Counted from the stretch's first letter, positions 19,422-28,975 are shown. The stretch is 64,000 nt of DNA from Vibrio sp. 10N (GCF_036245475.1 NZ_BTPM01000001.1:2728001-2792000), one strand, 5' to 3'. Numbers and translations: made by a program. Notes: generated by a model not told the origin, from the letters alone.

Positions 19422-20993
19422 TTATGGCAGTTTCACTTCTGATAGGTCTTCACCAGCGCCGATAGACTTCATTTCGCCAGCGATGATTTCTGCTAGAGGG
19501 CCAAGGATAACTTGTAGGTTGTTTTCACCTAGTTTAACCACACCTTTAGCACCTAGCTTCTTAAGAACCTTCTCATCAGCAACAGAGCGGTCTTTAAGCG
19601 TTAGACGTAGACGAGTGATACAAGCATCGATAGACGTTAGGTTATCGTGACCACCTAGCGCTTTTAGGTATTGGCGAGCTAGGTCACCGTTTTTGCCTTC
19701 ACCAGATGCAACTTCTACTGCTTCGTCATCGTCTTCACGACCAGGCGACTTCAGGTTGAATGCGCGGATTGCGAAGCTGAAAGTGAAGAAGTATAGAGCA
19801 CCGAAGCCAAGACCGATTAGTAGTAGTACGAATGGCTTAGTTGCTAGACCCCAGTTCAGGATAAAGTCGATTAGACCTGCTGAGAAGCCGAAGCCGTGTA
19901 GCGTACCGAACATGTTAGCAACCACCAGAGCAAGACCAGTAAATACTGCGTGCATTGCGTATAGAGCTGGAGCTAGGAATACGAACATGAACTCTAGTGG
20001 CTCAGTGATACCTGTTAGGAAAGAACAGAATGCTACTGAGAATAGTGCGCCACCAACTTGACCGCGTTTTTCAGCTGGAGCTGCTAGGTACATTGCTAGT
20101 GCAGCACCTGGTAGACCGAACATCATTACAGGGAAGAAGCCGTTCATGAATACGCCAGCGCCTTTGTCGCCACCGAAGTAACGGTGTAGGTCACCAGACT
20201 TAACTGTTTCAGTCACTTCTTTAACAGTTGCTGTGATTTCAGGCGTTACTGAGTTAGCAAATTCGAATGTGTGAGACTGACCAGCAACTAGAGTCTTAGC
20301 AAGAGCTGGGTCAACACAAAGCTGTTGTAGTGCAGGAAGTGCTTGACCAGCAGCTTGAGCGCCAGTAACTAGAACTTCTTGACATGTACCCATACCGAAC
20401 CAGAAGTACGAGTTTAGTACGTGGTGTAGACCTACAGGGATAAGTGCACGGTTAAGAGTACCGTATACGAATTGGCCAACAGCGCCAGATGTAGATACTG
20501 CGTGTGCTAGTGCATCTAGGCCGCCTTGGATTGAAGGCCAAACCACGCCAGATACCGCACCTGCTACTAGAGCAAACAGACCTGCCATAATAGGCACAAG
20601 ACGCTTACCAGAGAAGAATGCTAGCCACTCAGGTAGACGAGTCGCGTGGAACGCATTGTAAGAGTGACCTGCGATGATACCTGCGAAGATACCGCCGAAG
20701 AACGACATGTTTACGTCTGCGTTGATAGTCGTTGCTGTAGCTGTTAGTACAAAGTAAGCAACCGCACCAGCAAGACCTGCTGCACCGTTACCATCTTTAG
20801 AAAGACCAATAGCAATACCTAGACCGAAAAGAAGTGGCAACTGGCCGAAGATCGCACCACCAGCTTGTGCCATAAATGGAATGTCTAAAAGGTCGCCTTG
20901 ACCCAAACGTAGTAGAAGCGCCGCAATTGGTAGCGTTGCGATAGGTAGCATCAATGCCTTACCTAGCTTCTGCGCATATCCTAGAATATTCAC
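19422..20993 (-). CDS. nagE: PTS N-acetylglucosamine transporter IICB component
   Basis: NagE imports GlcNAc and phosphorylates it to GlcNAc 6-phosphate. The 523-residue product has the IIC membrane domain (about 1-410, with PVGLHHVLNSYFWFG and FLTGITEPLEFMF) and a IIB domain with phosphorylated Cys458 (DACITRLRL). The IIA domain present in E. coli NagE is absent, so it must use a separate IIA such as IIA-Glc. Compared with my recollection of E. coli NagE, about 60 extra residues (about 204-267, including Cys204 and Cys226) sit after the HHVLN segment. The start is GTG at 20993, after GGGGAA. It is divergent from nagA-nagC. Confidence 0.95.
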   Translation of the reverse strand: MNILGYAQKLGKALMLPIATLPIAALLLRLGQGDLLDIPFMAQAGGAIFGQLPLLFGLGIAIGLSKDGNGAAGLAGAVAYFVLTATATTINADVNMSFFGGIFAGIIAGHSYNAFHATRLPEWLAFFSGKRLVPIMAGLFALVAGAVSGVVWPSIQGGLDALAHAVSTSGAVGQFVYGTLNRALIPVGLHHVLNSYFWFGMGTCQEVLVTGAQAAGQALPALQQLCVDPALAKTLVAGQSHTFEFANSVTPEITATVKEVTETVKSGDLHRYFGGDKGAGVFMNGFFPVMMFGLPGAALAMYLAAPAEKRGQVGGALFSVAFCSFLTGITEPLEFMFVFLAPALYAMHAVFTGLALVVANMFGTLHGFGFSAGLIDFILNWGLATKPFVLLLIGLGFGALYFFTFSFAIRAFNLKSPGREDDDEAVEVASGEGKNGDLARQYLKALGGHDNLTSIDACITRLRLTLKDRSVADEKVLKKLGAKGVVKLGENNLQVILGPLAEIIAGEMKSIGAGEDLSEVKLP

Positions 20994-21461
20994 CTTAAGT
21001 TCCCCCTATAGGATTTGAATTTTTGGACGACTTATTTTAGCCGTTCAATTTAGTCCTATTCAGTGTATGGAATTAAATTCGCCCCGCAAATTAAAACCTT
21101 ATCAATTGTGATCGTAATCACCAGTTTTTGCCAAAAAACAGGCTTTTTGCTAGCGAGATCATAAAACTTATTTTATCATACGAAAAAATAGCCAAATCTA
21201 AGTAGGATTCTGGCCACTGGAGTTGCAAATACAAGCAAATAAGTTGCGATATAAATCAAGCTTTATACCTCAAGCAACCACAAAAAAACGACAACAACTC
21301 CAGATTAATCATTAAGTTACTTTGATTATTTTAACTATTTACAACTTGCTGACTAAAAAATTTGTTTCGTTACTATGAGCTAGAAATCAAGTAAAATCAT
21401 TATGATTCAAACGCTGCGTGGTAACGGGCTAGAGAGAATACAACACAAGGATTCACTAACT
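20994..21461. promoter_or_regulatory. Divergent nagE/nagA control region
   Basis: This 468-bp AT-rich region has no gene. It holds pseudo-palindromes of the NagC type (TTATTT, spacer, AAATAA-like arm) at 21033-21054 and 21168-21191, and a third GC-centred one at 21073-21094. A CRP site lies at 21107-21122. NagC in E. coli represses nagE and nagB/A by looping between such sites; the same logic here is inference. Confidence 0.55.
21107..21122. promoter_or_regulatory. CRP site
   Basis: TGTGATCGTAATCACC differs from TGTGA-N6-TCACA in only the last base. It lies between nagE and nagA, where cAMP-CRP activation is known in E. coli. Confidence 0.7.
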
Positions 21462-22598
21462 ATGTATGCATTAACGAACGGTAAGGTCTTCACAGGTACT
21501 GATGTTCTAACCAATCATGCGGTGATCATTGATGGCGACACCATCCAATCTATCGTCCACGAATCAGAGCTGTTTGCTTCTATCGAGCGTATCGACCTTA
21601 ACGGTGCGAACCTAAGCCCAGGTTTCATTGACCTACAGCTCAATGGATGTGGTGGTGTGATGTTCAATGACGAAATCACGGCAGAAACCATTCATATCAT
21701 GCATAGAGCCAACTTGAAGTCTGGCTGTACCAGTTTCCTTCCGACGCTTATCACATCTTCTGATGAAAACATGCGCCAAGCTCTTTCTGCAGCACGCGAT
21801 TATCATAACCAGTACCAAAACCACTCTCTTGGTTTGCACCTTGAAGGTCCTTACTTAAATGTAGCTAAAAAAGGCATCCACAGCCCAGATTTCATCCGCC
21901 AATCAGACGAAGCGATGATTGATTTGATCTGCGAGCACCGTGATTTGGTTGCCAAAGTAACCTTAGCACCAGAGCAAAATGCACCAGAGCATATCGAGAA
22001 GCTGCGCGATGCTGGCATTGTGGTCTCTATCGGTCACACCAATGCCACTTATGAAGAAGCGCGCAAAGGTTTCGACTCAGGTATTACATTTGCCACTCAC
22101 CTATTTAATGCGATGACGCCAATGACTGGCCGTGAGCCAGGTGTTGTTGGTGCCATTTACGATTCATCGGATGTGTATGCTGGTATCATTGCTGATGGCT
22201 TCCACGTTGACTACGCCAATATTCGCATCGCGCATAAAGTGAAAGGTGAAAAGCTCGTATTAGTGACGGATGCCACAGCTCCGGCGGGTGCTGACATGGA
22301 ATACTTTATTTTTGTCGGTAAGAAAGTATATTACAAAGATGGTAAGTGCGTAGATGAAAACGGCACCCTAGGTGGCAGCGCACTGACCATGATAGAAGCG
22401 GTTCAAAATACAGTTGAACACGCTGGTATCGCTTTGGACGAAGCTCTTCGCATGGCAACGCTCTACCCAGCAAAAGCTATGGGCGTCGACAATAAACTCG
22501 GTCGCATCAGAAAAGGCATGGTCGCTAACCTGACTGTGTTTGATCAAGACTTCAATGTTCAAAGCACGGTTGTTAACGGACAATACGAGCAAAATTAA
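21462..22598 (+). CDS. nagA: N-acetylglucosamine-6-phosphate deacetylase
   Basis: NagA converts GlcNAc 6-phosphate to glucosamine 6-phosphate and acetate. The 378-residue amidohydrolase has [20 protein letters not shown], the metal ligand region [19 protein letters not shown], the substrate loop [16 protein letters not shown], and the catalytic aspartate in [11 protein letters not shown] chose the ATG at 21462 ([12 protein letters not shown]), which matches E. coli NagA; an ATG 20 codons upstream gives an unlikely extension. nagC follows 2 bases after the stop. No nagB is seen in the window. Confidence 0.96.
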   Translation: MYALTNGKVFTGTDVLTNHAVIIDGDTIQSIVHESELFASIERIDLNGANLSPGFIDLQLNGCGGVMFNDEITAETIHIMHRANLKSGCTSFLPTLITSSDENMRQALSAARDYHNQYQNHSLGLHLEGPYLNVAKKGIHSPDFIRQSDEAMIDLICEHRDLVAKVTLAPEQNAPEHIEKLRDAGIVVSIGHTNATYEEARKGFDSGITFATHLFNAMTPMTGREPGVVGAIYDSSDVYAGIIADGFHVDYANIRIAHKVKGEKLVLVTDATAPAGADMEYFIFVGKKVYYKDGKCVDENGTLGGSALTMIEAVQNTVEHAGIALDEALRMATLYPAKAMGVDNKLGRIRKGMVANLTVFDQDFNVQSTVVNGQYEQN

Positions 22599-22600
22599 GC

Positions 22601-23815
22601 ATGAATGGCGGACAAATAGGTAACGTAGATTTAGTAAAACAACTCAATAGCGCAGCGGTTTACCGTTTGATAGACCAGCAAGGGCCTATTTCGCGCATTC
22701 AAGTTGCAGATGTCAGCCAACTGGCACCTGCAAGCGTTACCAAAATTACCCGCCAACTGCTCGAACGCGGCCTCATTAAAGAGGTCGCTCAGCAAGCGTC
22801 AACCGGTGGCCGCCGCGCCATCTCACTCACCACCGCTGTAGAGCCTTTCCACTCAGTCGCCGTTCGTTTAGGTCGTGATTACATCTCGTTTTCTTTGTAT
22901 GACTTGGGCGGAAAAGAACTCGCGTTTTCTCACAAAGAGCTCTACTACACCAATCAAAACGAACTGAGTGAAGGTTTGGTGGTTGAGCTACGTGAGTTCC
23001 TAAAAGAGCACAGTCCGAAAATCGAACAGTTAATTGCTATTGGTGTCACCCTTCCTGGCCTGGTAAACCCAACGACAGGTGTGGTTGAGTATATGCCGAA
23101 CACTGACATCGATAAGCTAGAGCTTGCCGATCTGGTTAAGCAACAATTCAAAGTTGAATGTTTTGTTGGTAACGACGTTCGCGGCCTTGCACTCGCGGAG
23201 CACTATTTTGGTGCCAGCCGTGATTGCCAAGACTCTATTCTTGTTAGTGTGCACCGTGGTACCGGTGCGGGCATTATCGTTAACGGTCAAGTCTTCTTGG
23301 GTCACAACCGCAATGTGGGTGAAATTGGTCACATTCAAATTGATCCACTTGGCGAGCAGTGTCAATGTGGCAACTTTGGCTGTCTTGAGACCGTGGCTTC
23401 TAACCCAGCTATCGTCAAACGTGTACGCACCCTTATTGATCAAGGCTACGAGTCTACACTGGCTCTAAAAGAACACATCACGATTGAAGACGTCTGTTCT
23501 CACGCGCTTAATGGTGACGAACTGGCCAAGCAAAGTTTGGTTCGTGTCGGTAACCAATTAGGTAAGGCGATTGCGATTACCATCAACTTATTTAACCCGC
23601 AAAAAGTCATCATCGCTGGTGACATCACTATGGCGAAAGAGATCGTGTTCCCAGCTATCCGCCGTAATGTCGAGAACCAATCCCTGACGACCTTCCACAA
23701 CGAGTTACCGATTGTCGCGTCAGAGATTGATAAACAGCCAACAATGGGTGCATTTGCGATGATCAAACGCGCCATGCTTAACGGCGTTTTGTTACAAAAA
23801 CTCCTCGAAGATTGA
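22601..23815 (+). CDS. nagC: N-acetylglucosamine repressor NagC (ROK family)
   Basis: NagC is a repressor/activator released by GlcNAc 6-phosphate. The 404-residue protein has an N-terminal winged HTH (SRIQVADVSQLAPASVTKI). The ROK domain has the ATP-like loop VHRGTGAGIIVNG, the HxD/E zinc segment GEIGHIQIDPLGEQCQCGNFGCLE, and a C-terminal FNPQKVIIAGDI. It is cotranscribed with nagA, giving feedback on the nag genes, and ends at a terminator. Confidence 0.95.
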   Translation: MNGGQIGNVDLVKQLNSAAVYRLIDQQGPISRIQVADVSQLAPASVTKITRQLLERGLIKEVAQQASTGGRRAISLTTAVEPFHSVAVRLGRDYISFSLYDLGGKELAFSHKELYYTNQNELSEGLVVELREFLKEHSPKIEQLIAIGVTLPGLVNPTTGVVEYMPNTDIDKLELADLVKQQFKVECFVGNDVRGLALAEHYFGASRDCQDSILVSVHRGTGAGIIVNGQVFLGHNRNVGEIGHIQIDPLGEQCQCGNFGCLETVASNPAIVKRVRTLIDQGYESTLALKEHITIEDVCSHALNGDELAKQSLVRVGNQLGKAIAITINLFNPQKVIIAGDITMAKEIVFPAIRRNVENQSLTTFHNELPIVASEIDKQPTMGAFAMIKRAMLNGVLLQKLLED

Positions 23816-23865
23816 ACAAATGTTGCGAATTAACTCAGCACGCTGAGGAAAATTTCGAGTAGAAT

Positions 23866-23894
23866 AGAGGCCGCACAATCGTGTGGTCTTTTTT
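23866..23894 (+). terminator. Terminator of nagA-nagC
   Basis: GGCCGCAC (23869-23876), AATC, GTGTGGTC (23881-23888) with two G.U pairs, then six T. Confidence 0.85.
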
Positions 23895-23918
23895 ATTGTG
23901 GATAGTTAATAAAAGTAT

Positions 23919-25499
23919 ATGGAATTAATTCTTATCACTGTCGCCTTCATTGCAGGCTTTCTCGCACTCAAATGCCAACTCCCCCCTCTAGTGGGCTTTT
24001 TGCTCGCAGGCTTCCTTTTGCATGACTTTGGCTTTGAGTCGACACCAACCATTACTACTCTTGCTGATCTTGGTGTGACCTTATTGCTGTTCACTATCGG
24101 CCTGAAACTCGATATCAAGACCCTGTTATCCAAAGAAATTTGGGCAGGTGCCACCGTTCATAACCTGCTTTCAACCTTGCTATTTGCTCTCTTGCTACTG
24201 GGATTGAAATTCCTCGGTGTGACCAGTCTCGCGAACCTCGACATTGATCAGCTCATTCTTCTTGGCTTTGCTCTTTCTTTCTCAAGTACCGTATTTGCCG
24301 TCAAAACCTTGCAAGAAAAAGGCGAAATGAACGCGACCTATGGCACCCTTGCTATCGGTATCTTGGTTATGCAGGATATTTTCGCGGTCATTTTCCTCAC
24401 AGCATCCACTGGTAAATTCCCTGAGTGGTACGCCATTGCGCTATTTGCCCTGCCACTGCTTCGCCCAATTATGTTCAAGTTCCTCGATAAGGCTGGCCAC
24501 GGCGAGATGCTGGTGTTAAGCGGCATTTTCTTTGCGCTGGTGATGGGAGCTGGACTGTTTGAATTGGTGGGGATGAAGCCTGATCTCGGTGCGCTTATCC
24601 TTGGTATGCTGCTCGCGTCGCACCGCAAAGCGTCTGAGTTGTCAAAATCCCTATTCAACCTGAAAGAGCTATTCCTAGTTTGCTTCTTCCTTAATATCGG
24701 TCTGGCCGACGAGCCAACCATGCAAGGCTTTATTCTGGGTGCACTGTTAGTGTTACTGCTGCCGCTCAAGGGCGTGCTCTATTTTGTGGTCATCAACGCC
24801 TTTAAGTTCCGAGTTCGCACCTGTCTACTCACCACTCTAACGTTATTCAACTTTAGTGAGTTTGGCCTCATCGTTGGCGGTCTCGCCTTCAAACTGGGCT
24901 GGATTTCCGGCGATATCTTAGTAGCGCTGGCCATTGCTGTGTCGCTGTCCTTTATCATTGCGGCACCGCTCAACCGTGTTGGTCACGCCATTTACTTGCG
25001 CTCTGCAAAATGGCTTAAAGAGCAAGCTGCAGAGAATATCAACACCCGCGACCAGTTTATCAACCCTGGCGAAGCCCAAGTCCTGATCTTAGGCATGGGG
25101 CGTATTGGTAGTGGCGCTTACGACGAGCTCTTTGAGCGTTACGGCAAAGTATGTTTGGGCGTAGAGGTACGTGAAGACGCTGCGATCCAGCACCAGCAAG
25201 AAGGGCGCAACGTCATTGCTGGCGATGCGACAGACCCGGATTTTTGGGAACGCATACTTGATACTGCACACGTAAAGTTGGTGTTGCTTGCCATGCCAAA
25301 CCACCAAGGTAACCAAACGGCTCTAGAGCTGCTGCAGAAAAAACAATTTAAAGGCCAAGTCGCCGCGATTGCAGCCTATCCAGACCAACTGGCCGAGTTG
25401 GAACAAATGGGCGTCAACGCAGCGTTTAACATTTACAGTGAGGCAGGTAGCGGTTTTGCGCGTCACGTCTGTGATCAACTGCAACCCAATCTAAAATAA
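23919..25499 (+). CDS. CPA2 cation:proton antiporter with TrkA-N domain (Kef/YbaL type)
   Basis: This 526-residue membrane protein has an N-terminal Na+/H+-exchanger domain of about 12 helices (residues 1-360). The conserved unwound-helix motif reads LGFALSFSSTVFAVK, with LAIGILVMQDIFAV following. The cytoplasmic RCK (TrkA-N) domain (about 385-515) starts with the nucleotide loop VLILGMGRIGSGAYDEL and contains VIAGDATDPDFWER. Such proteins exchange K+ or Na+ for protons and are gated by nucleotides or thiols. It resembles YbaL/KefB, but which ion it moves cannot be told. It is a single gene between two terminators. Confidence 0.88.
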   Translation: MELILITVAFIAGFLALKCQLPPLVGFLLAGFLLHDFGFESTPTITTLADLGVTLLLFTIGLKLDIKTLLSKEIWAGATVHNLLSTLLFALLLLGLKFLGVTSLANLDIDQLILLGFALSFSSTVFAVKTLQEKGEMNATYGTLAIGILVMQDIFAVIFLTASTGKFPEWYAIALFALPLLRPIMFKFLDKAGHGEMLVLSGIFFALVMGAGLFELVGMKPDLGALILGMLLASHRKASELSKSLFNLKELFLVCFFLNIGLADEPTMQGFILGALLVLLLPLKGVLYFVVINAFKFRVRTCLLTTLTLFNFSEFGLIVGGLAFKLGWISGDILVALAIAVSLSFIIAAPLNRVGHAIYLRSAKWLKEQAAENINTRDQFINPGEAQVLILGMGRIGSGAYDELFERYGKVCLGVEVREDAAIQHQQEGRNVIAGDATDPDFWERILDTAHVKLVLLAMPNHQGNQTALELLQKKQFKGQVAAIAAYPDQLAELEQMGVNAAFNIYSEAGSGFARHVCDQLQPNLK

Positions 25500-25509
25500 G
25501 CCCCCTCCA

Positions 25510-25541
25510 GTCAGCCACTTTTTAGTGGCTGACTTTGCTTT
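25510..25541 (+). terminator. Terminator of the antiporter gene
   Basis: GTCAGCCAC (25510-25518) and GTGGCTGAC (25525-25533), then TTTGCTTT. Confidence 0.8.
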
Positions 25542-25588
25542 ATCTGGATAAAAAATAGCCCGAGATAGAATTTATTTAGCCAATTTGT

Positions 25589-25607
25589 GATTTTATTAAA
25601 TAAAATC
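25589..25607. promoter_or_regulatory. 19-bp perfect palindrome upstream of asnB
   Basis: GATTTTATT-A-AATAAAATC is a perfect AT-rich palindrome 108 bases before the asnB start. It has the character of an ArgR- or Lrp/AsnC-type operator; the regulator is not identifiable from sequence alone. Confidence 0.45.
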
Positions 25608-25715
25608 TCAAAAGACTCCCCTTTTATTCTATTTTTCATTCATCACGGTTGCTTTTTTTTGAGCAGATGGCAAATTGAACCCATCAGCGTTAAATTTCAT
25701 CTAAAAGGAAGTTGT

Positions 25716-27380
25716 ATGTGTTCAGTATTTGGTATTTTAGACATAAAAAGTGATGCCGCCGCCCTGCGTCCAGTGGCACTAGAAATGTCTAAGAAACTTC
25801 GCCACCGTGGCCCAGACTGGTCCGGTATCTATGCCTCAGACAAAGCGATCCTAGCGCACGAGCGTTTAGCGATTGTTGGCCTTAACAGTGGTGCTCAGCC
25901 ACTATATAGCCAAGACAAAAAACACATCCTTGCTGTTAATGGTGAAATCTACAACCACAAAGAAATTCGCGCACGCTATGAAGGTAAATACGAGTTTCAA
26001 ACTGACTCTGACTGTGAAGTTATCCTAGCGCTCTACCAAGACATGGGTGCTGACCTTCTTGAAGAACTAAACGGTATCTTTGCTTTCGTTCTTTACGATG
26101 AAGAGAAAGATGAGTACCTAGTAGGTCGTGACCACATTGGTATCATTCCGCTTTACCAAGGTTATGATGAGCACGGTAACTACTACGTGGCGTCAGAAAT
26201 GAAAGCCCTAGTGCCTGTTTGTAAGACCATCAGCGAGTTCCCTCCTGGTTGTTTCTACGGCTCTAAAGATGCAGAACCTCAGCGCTACTACATCCGTGAC
26301 TGGAACGAGTATGCTGCAGTGCAAGGCAACACCACCAGTAAAGAAGAGCTAACCGAAGCGCTTGAAGCAGCAGTCAAACGTCAGCTCATGACGGACGTAC
26401 CTTACGGCGTTCTACTCTCTGGCGGTCTAGATTCTTCAATCACTTCAGCGGTGGCTAAACGTTTTGCAGCCATGCGTATTGAAGACGATGAGCAGTCTGC
26501 AGCGTGGTGGCCACAACTTCACTCATTTGCGGTAGGTCTTGAAGGTGCACCTGACTTGAAAGCGGCTCGCGAAGTAGCAGACCAAATCGGTACCGTACAC
26601 CACGAGATGACCTACACCATTCAAGAAGGCTTGGATGCCATCCGCGATGTTATCTACCACATTGAAACGTACGATGTGACTACAATCCGCGCATCCACTC
26701 CGATGTTCCTAATGGGTCGTAAGATCAAAGCAATGGGCATTAAAATGGTACTTTCTGGCGAAGGAGCTGATGAAATCTTCGGTGGTTACCTCTACTTCCA
26801 CAAAGCGCCAAACGCGAAAGAATTCCACGAAGAGACGGTTCGTAAATTGCTTGCGCTGAACATGTTCGACTGTGCTCGTGCTAACAAATCTTTGGCGGCA
26901 TGGGGCGTTGAAGGTCGAGTGCCATTCCTAGACAAAGAGTTCATCGATGTGGCGATGCGCCTCAACCCAGAAGACAAGATGTGTGGAAACGGTAAGATGG
27001 AAAAACACATCCTGCGTGAGTGTTTTGAGCACTACCTACCAGAATCTATCGCATGGCGTCAAAAAGAGCAGTTCTCAGACGGCGTAGGCTACAGCTGGAT
27101 TGATACCCTAAAAGAAGTGGCAGAAGCTAAGATCACTGATCAGCAAATGGAAACGGCAGCATTCCGCTTCCCATACAACACGCCAACGACCAAAGAAGGT
27201 TACGCATACCGTGAGATCTTCGAAGAACTGTTCCCGTTAGAGTCAGCGGCGAAATGTGTTCCTGGCGGTCCATCAGTGGCATGTTCTTCTGCAAAAGCCA
27301 TTGAGTGGGATGAGTCGTTCCAAAACTGTGTGGACCCATCGGGTCGTGCGGTACAAACCGTCCATAACGACGCTTACTAG
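25716..27380 (+). CDS. asnB: Asparagine synthetase B (glutamine-hydrolysing)
   Basis: AsnB makes asparagine from aspartate, glutamine and ATP. The 554-residue product starts with the catalytic Cys2 (MCSVFGILD) exposed after Met removal. The glutaminase domain has RHRGPDWSG, LAIVG and VNGEIYNH. The synthetase domain has the pyrophosphate loop LLSGGLDSS and the segment SGEGADEIFGGY. The ATG at 25716 is the only start that places Cys at position 2 and follows AAAGGAAG; an upstream in-frame extension of 43 codons is not real. It is a single gene with a terminator. Confidence 0.97.
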   Translation: MCSVFGILDIKSDAAALRPVALEMSKKLRHRGPDWSGIYASDKAILAHERLAIVGLNSGAQPLYSQDKKHILAVNGEIYNHKEIRARYEGKYEFQTDSDCEVILALYQDMGADLLEELNGIFAFVLYDEEKDEYLVGRDHIGIIPLYQGYDEHGNYYVASEMKALVPVCKTISEFPPGCFYGSKDAEPQRYYIRDWNEYAAVQGNTTSKEELTEALEAAVKRQLMTDVPYGVLLSGGLDSSITSAVAKRFAAMRIEDDEQSAAWWPQLHSFAVGLEGAPDLKAAREVADQIGTVHHEMTYTIQEGLDAIRDVIYHIETYDVTTIRASTPMFLMGRKIKAMGIKMVLSGEGADEIFGGYLYFHKAPNAKEFHEETVRKLLALNMFDCARANKSLAAWGVEGRVPFLDKEFIDVAMRLNPEDKMCGNGKMEKHILRECFEHYLPESIAWRQKEQFSDGVGYSWIDTLKEVAEAKITDQQMETAAFRFPYNTPTTKEGYAYREIFEELFPLESAAKCVPGGPSVACSSAKAIEWDESFQNCVDPSGRAVQTVHNDAY

Positions 27381-27396
27381 TCGTTATAGATACAAA

Positions 27397-27422
27397 AAAA
27401 CCAGCTTCGGCTGGTTTTTTTG
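27397..27422 (+). terminator. Terminator of asnB
   Basis: AAAACCAGC, TTCG loop, GCTGGTTTT (27410-27418), then T tract. The A run on the other side means it could also work for the convergent nnrS. Confidence 0.9.
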
Positions 27423-27448
27423 TTTTTAAACTTATCCTGTTCTGAAGT

Positions 27449-28633
27449 TTAACCTGGATGACCATCGACCCGAGGCGTAATGAGCATTTTTCCAAAATGG
27501 AACACGTACATTGCAAACGCCAGAGTCCACAAAGCGGCACTCACATCCACCAAAATGAACATATACTGCGGCCAAATCGCGACGCCCACACTGCGTATTA
27601 AAGCTGCCACAATGATGGCAATAAAGGCCACAGACATCTTTGGACCTTTATAAATGGCACGTCCCGTATGCCCCATTGTCACACGGCTTATCATCGCGAG
27701 CACCAAACCACCGAGCGCCCCTACCGCAAACAGGTGCAACATCGCATGAGAAGCAAAAGCATCTGAGAGTAAGCCGCGACTCAGCAAGCTTAGTGGTAAA
27801 CAAAGATAAGTGAGCATCAATGACCATACCAAAGGCTCTGACAGGGTTAGCCAAGGTTTCCAACGCCCCCAGCGCACCAATTGCACTAGACCTGCAAATA
27901 TCATCAACGGCTGGCTAAGTTCAGCAAAAACCATTGGAAAGAAACTCAGTATAAACAACGCCATTAAAGGAGCTGTCGCCAACCATTCGAGCCAAGTGAT
28001 CGGCTGCGGTTTATCATATTGAAAGCGACGCGCAGCAAAAAATGGGATAACCCGTCCTCCCATGATAGACAGCAGTAGGGTGAACCACCACAGCATAGCT
28101 TGCCAAACTGCAGCAGCGCTAAACGGAGGCATTCCTTTTATCGCCGCGTAACTAGCAAAGTTGGCAAAAATAGCCAGTAGAAAAAGCGGTACAAAAAATA
28201 GGTTGCGCCACCCTTTCGAACGGTAGACTCTAAACCCAACCTCGTAGGCCGCTAAGGCAATAAATAACGACTCAATCGATGAAATTAACCACAGGGGTGC
28301 TGGCGTCCAAAACAGCACTCTGGTGACCGTCCAAAGCCCCACCAAAATCAATAACCGATAATGCTTAGTTCCATTTACCCCGGTCCAAGTTTGTACGGCC
28401 GTTAATACAAAGCCGACAACGATAGCCATCGCAAAACCAAAAATCATTTCATGGGCATGCCACCACAATGCGGGTACCGCTAATGTACTCGGTTGCCCAT
28501 GTTGAAACATGATCACCCATGCAACGACGGCAACAATCGCGTACACACTCCCAAACAAGAAAAACGGGCGAAACCCTAAGCGTAGCCATGCTGGAATGGC
28601 CTCTTCAGCCTTTTTGTCGACGATGTTAATCAT
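27449..28633 (-). CDS. nnrS: NnrS-family haem/copper membrane protein (nitric oxide stress)
   Basis: NnrS is a polytopic haem- and copper-containing protein that protects cells against nitric oxide, by limiting dinitrosyl-iron damage in V. cholerae. The 394-residue product has about 12 hydrophobic segments. Conserved histidines include WWHAHEMIFGFAMAI and HAMLHLFAVGALGG. The ATG at 28633 is used (a TTG two codons upstream is possible). Upstream is a sigma54-type promoter and GTCA-N3-TGAC repeats of the NorR class, matching NorR control of nnrS described in V. cholerae. Confidence 0.92.
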   Translation of the reverse strand: MINIVDKKAEEAIPAWLRLGFRPFFLFGSVYAIVAVVAWVIMFQHGQPSTLAVPALWWHAHEMIFGFAMAIVVGFVLTAVQTWTGVNGTKHYRLLILVGLWTVTRVLFWTPAPLWLISSIESLFIALAAYEVGFRVYRSKGWRNLFFVPLFLLAIFANFASYAAIKGMPPFSAAAVWQAMLWWFTLLLSIMGGRVIPFFAARRFQYDKPQPITWLEWLATAPLMALFILSFFPMVFAELSQPLMIFAGLVQLVRWGRWKPWLTLSEPLVWSLMLTYLCLPLSLLSRGLLSDAFASHAMLHLFAVGALGGLVLAMISRVTMGHTGRAIYKGPKMSVAFIAIIVAALIRSVGVAIWPQYMFILVDVSAALWTLAFAMYVFHFGKMLITPRVDGHPG

Positions 28634-28669
28634 ACTCAATCACTCAATTTAACTTTTACAATTCGATAC

Positions 28670-28686
28670 TGCATAAAGCATACCAA
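28670..28686 (-). promoter_or_regulatory. Sigma54 promoter of nnrS
   Basis: Minus strand TTGGTATGCTTTATGCA: the -24 GG and -12 GC are separated by exactly 10 bases, as sigma54 requires. The expected start is about 25 bases before the nnrS ATG. Confidence 0.7.
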
Positions 28687-28737
28687 CAAGAAAATTCCTA
28701 TTTTTCAAGGTTATATCGACTAGTTACATAAAACAAA

Positions 28738-28774
28738 GTCAAAATGACCCAACTAAAAATCATGTCAAAATGAC
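28738..28774. promoter_or_regulatory. Two NorR-type enhancer sites
   Basis: GTCAAAATGAC occurs at 28738-28748 and 28764-28774, 26 bp apart. Each fits GTCA-N3-TGAC, which contains the GT-N7-AC core known for NorR. They lie about 50-105 bp upstream of the sigma54 -24 element. Confidence 0.65.
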
Positions 28775-28871
28775 TCCGGTCAGGCTAATTGACTACTTTA
28801 ATGCCACGTTAATGATGCTGTGACTTCCCTGCTACTCTGCAAGGAGTACGCCCTGGTCCACAGACAAACAT

Positions 28872-28882
28872 GTCAATCTGAC
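28872..28882. promoter_or_regulatory. Third NorR-like site
   Basis: GTCAATCTGAC has the same GTCA-N3-TGAC form. It lies 94 bp before the MATE start and about 190 bp from the nnrS -24 element, so it could serve either gene or neither. Confidence 0.4.
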
Positions 28883-28975
28883 TGTCCATCCTCATTATTG
28901 TGTTGTGTTTATAGCCATTGAGAGTAAACTTGCCGCCCATTTACCCAAAAACCACAACAACTCTAGGTGAAAACA

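Noticed and set aside
23117..23443. 108-codon minus-strand frame
   Set aside because: It is antisense within nagC and shows no family similarity.
28779..28793. Fourth NorR-like site, GTCA-N7-TGAC
   Set aside because: The spacing between the arms is 7 rather than 3, so it does not fit the NorR pattern.
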